This document shows, piece by piece, positions 23,171-24,640 of a stretch of 24,640 nt of DNA. Origin of the DNA: ANME-2 cluster archaeon (GTDB taxonomy: Archaea > Halobacteriota > Methanosarcinia > Methanosarcinales > Methanocomedenaceae); the NCBI GenBank assembly GCA_023544605.1, contig JAMJFQ010000016.1, forward strand, positions 1 through 24,640, written 5' to 3'. Under the pieces are notes generated by a model that saw only the letters and a program-made list of their open reading frames with translations, was not told the origin of the DNA and made no database searches. The position numbers and the translations under genes are program-made. The first letter of the stretch is position 1. Every line of letters begins with the position of its first letter.

Positions 23171-24640
23171 CTATACTTCGGAAGCTGCTCTGAACCTCTC
23201 AACCACAAAATCCCTGTCAAGCGATACCAAAAAGTATCCCAGCCGTGGGCCGCTCTTGGTGCCAAGTATGGCCTGGTAGATGGTCTGGAACAGCTTTTTC
23301 GGACTCATTCCAATTTCCTTGGCTGTGTTATATATCCCGTCATGGATGGCCTGTCCCTCCTCGTAGTCAGGCATCCTCTCGGCCAACAGGCCCAATGCCT
23401 TGCGCTGCTCCTCATTGAAATTGCGCGCTTCCGGGGGCATCTGCTCATTGACCTTGAACTTCAACATCGGAGGTGCAAAGGATTCCAGCCATTTCTCGAC
23501 ATTGTCCGCCCTTTGCTTTATAATTTCAGGTTCGGATACATCATACCCACCCCTCTCCAGTACAGTGAGCAGGTAATCAAAACTGTGGTCTGCTATCTGC
23601 ACAGCAGTGACCATGTGCTTGAAAGGTATCTTTGTGGATGTTCCACCGGCCTGGGATAGCTGGTAAGCCCTCATATCCAGGTTTTCGTCCAGATTGTCGT
23701 ATTCATCAATGAGATTTAACAGAGGCAGTCCGGGGTCGAATTCGATGTGTTTTTCCGGCTTGGTCCTGATGATGAGGTATCGCAATACTTCAGGCGGTAC
23801 CACGTCCAGCATATCGCTGATGGATACCGTCACGCCTGTGGATGATGACATGGCACCCTGGCCCTTCAGCATGATCCATTCATAGACAATGGGGTGTGGA
23901 GCAGGGTAATCGAAAATCTCACTGGATATACGCTGGCCGGTAGCATATGAGCCACCTGCAGAAGCATGGTCCTTACCGAAAGGTTCAATGGTAACACCAA
24001 GGATCGGCCACCTGGCAGGCCAGTCCACCCGCCAGGTCAGTTTACCGCCTCCCTGCATCGAAACAGTCCCTGTCGAGCCGCATGAACATGAGTAGTCCAC
24101 GGCTCCATTATCAATATCAAATCCTGTGACCTTTGTTGTTGTGAGCCTGCCGCATTCGTTGCAGATAGGATTGAACGGGTTCCAGTCAGCCTCCAGGGTG
24201 CGGCCTGATACTTCTTCTAGAATGTGCGCAATCTCATCCTTCTTGATCAGTGCGGTCTTGATCGCATCTACATAAGCCCCCTGTTTGTAGAGTTCGTCAG
24301 CCCTGCGGATCTCGGGATGGATGTCCAGTTTATCCATCGAATAGAGGAATGGTTCCAGGAAGTGTTCGGCATAGTTTTGATGATTACCGCAAGGGCAGGG
24401 TATTTCGGACAGGGGTCTGCCTATATGCTCTTCATAACTGTCGTCAAGGAACGGATAGACCTTGCGCAGCGGGTCATAGGTATCTGCGATATAAATGAGG
24501 TTGACATCGGCTCGGGCATCCTTTATTGCGCGGTAGACTGCGTCTGCTGTCAGCACTTCACGCATGTTGCCAATATGGATATTGCCTGAGGGTGTTATGC
24601 CTGAGGCTACGGTATGTTTATTTCCCTTCTTTAGTGCCTC
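23171..24640 (-). CDS. lysS: Lysyl-tRNA synthetase, class I (5' end outside window)
   Basis: The visible 489 residues of a class I LysRS, the archaeal form unrelated to bacterial and eukaryal class II LysRS. The frame is open to the window edge; its first residues read EALKKGNKHTVASGITPSG followed by HIGN, the HIGH element, so about 30-40 N-terminal residues are missing. An internal ATG at 24565 directly after HIGN is not the real start. Two cysteine groups (CPCG near the HIGN side, and CNEC with CSCG) form zinc-binding knuckles, and the C-terminus is the helical anticodon-binding bundle. The KMSKS-equivalent reads AMSSS rather than KMSSS (Ala codon at 23852-23854). The gene ends in TAG at 23171, 9 bases from the IS remnant. 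Confidence 0.95.
   Translation of the reverse strand, partial: EALKKGNKHTVASGITPSGNIHIGNMREVLTADAVYRAIKDARADVNLIYIADTYDPLRKVYPFLDDSYEEHIGRPLSEIPCPCGNHQNYAEHFLEPFLYSMDKLDIHPEIRRADELYKQGAYVDAIKTALIKKDEIAHILEEVSGRTLEADWNPFNPICNECGRLTTTKVTGFDIDNGAVDYSCSCGSTGTVSMQGGGKLTWRVDWPARWPILGVTIEPFGKDHASAGGSYATGQRISSEIFDYPAPHPIVYEWIMLKGQGAMSSSTGVTVSISDMLDVVPPEVLRYLIIRTKPEKHIEFDPGLPLLNLIDEYDNLDENLDMRAYQLSQAGGTSTKIPFKHMVTAVQIADHSFDYLLTVLERGGYDVSEPEIIKQRADNVEKWLESFAPPMLKFKVNEQMPPEARNFNEEQRKALGLLAERMPDYEEGQAIHDGIYNTAKEIGMSPKKLFQTIYQAILGTKSGPRLGYFLVSLDRDFVVERFRAASEV

Noticed and set aside
23168..23173. The lysS TAG stop as a possible pyrrolysine codon.
   Set aside because: The protein reaches its expected C-terminus here and the sequence beyond is the IS remnant; no other in-frame TAG interrupts a gene.

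Overview
The window reads as a euryarchaeal chromosome, most like a Methanosarcinales or ANME-2-type methanogen relative. Supporting signs are a class I lysyl-tRNA synthetase, archaeal PPAT (COG1019 type), a Cdc48/VAT ATPase, archaeal ATP-dependent DNA ligase, RqcH/NEMF, an archaeal secretion-type ATPase, TATA-box promoters and a tRNA-Cys whose intron is flanked by a bulge-helix-bulge splice motif. The assignment rests on gene content and remembered family features, not on a database search.

Layout. 1-4122 (+): end of a membrane-anchored winged-helix protein, a YdjM-like membrane hydrolase, PPAT (coenzyme A synthesis) and ValRS, followed by a transposase scrap directly after the valS stop. 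4459-6741 (-): a type II/IV secretion-type ATPase with a cysteine-pair N-terminal region and no visible membrane partner. 6962-7282 (+): a small three-CxxC protein. 7321-7418 (-): intron-containing tRNA-Cys. 7571-8979 (+): a 54-residue 2[4Fe-4S] ferredoxin overlapping a CrtI-like flavoprotein. 8976-12302 (-): polyprenol/dolichol kinase-like protein, GlyRS and a multi-spanning membrane protein. 12582-13544 (-): a PAP2 phosphatase with a C-terminal zinc ribbon. 13654-18314 (+): PurA, Cdc48 and an AmrS-like radical SAM protein. 18370-20337 (-): RqcH/NEMF. 20424-22127 (+): DNA ligase. 22147-23161: an internally deleted IS1182-type element with recognisable ends. 23171 to the window end (-): LysRS class I, missing its N-terminus.

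Most of the region is housekeeping: three aminoacyl-tRNA synthetases, one tRNA, nucleotide and CoA synthesis, DNA ligation and protein quality control. Less ordinary parts are the ferredoxin/flavoprotein pair meeting a polyprenol kinase gene tail to tail, the orphan secretion ATPase, the PAP2-zinc ribbon fusion, Cdc48 with an HbYX-like tail two genes from RqcH, and inverted arrays of a roughly 10-bp unit at 12408-12483. I see no CRISPR array, phage or obvious defence island, and I do not find convincing evidence for a wholly new multi-gene system.
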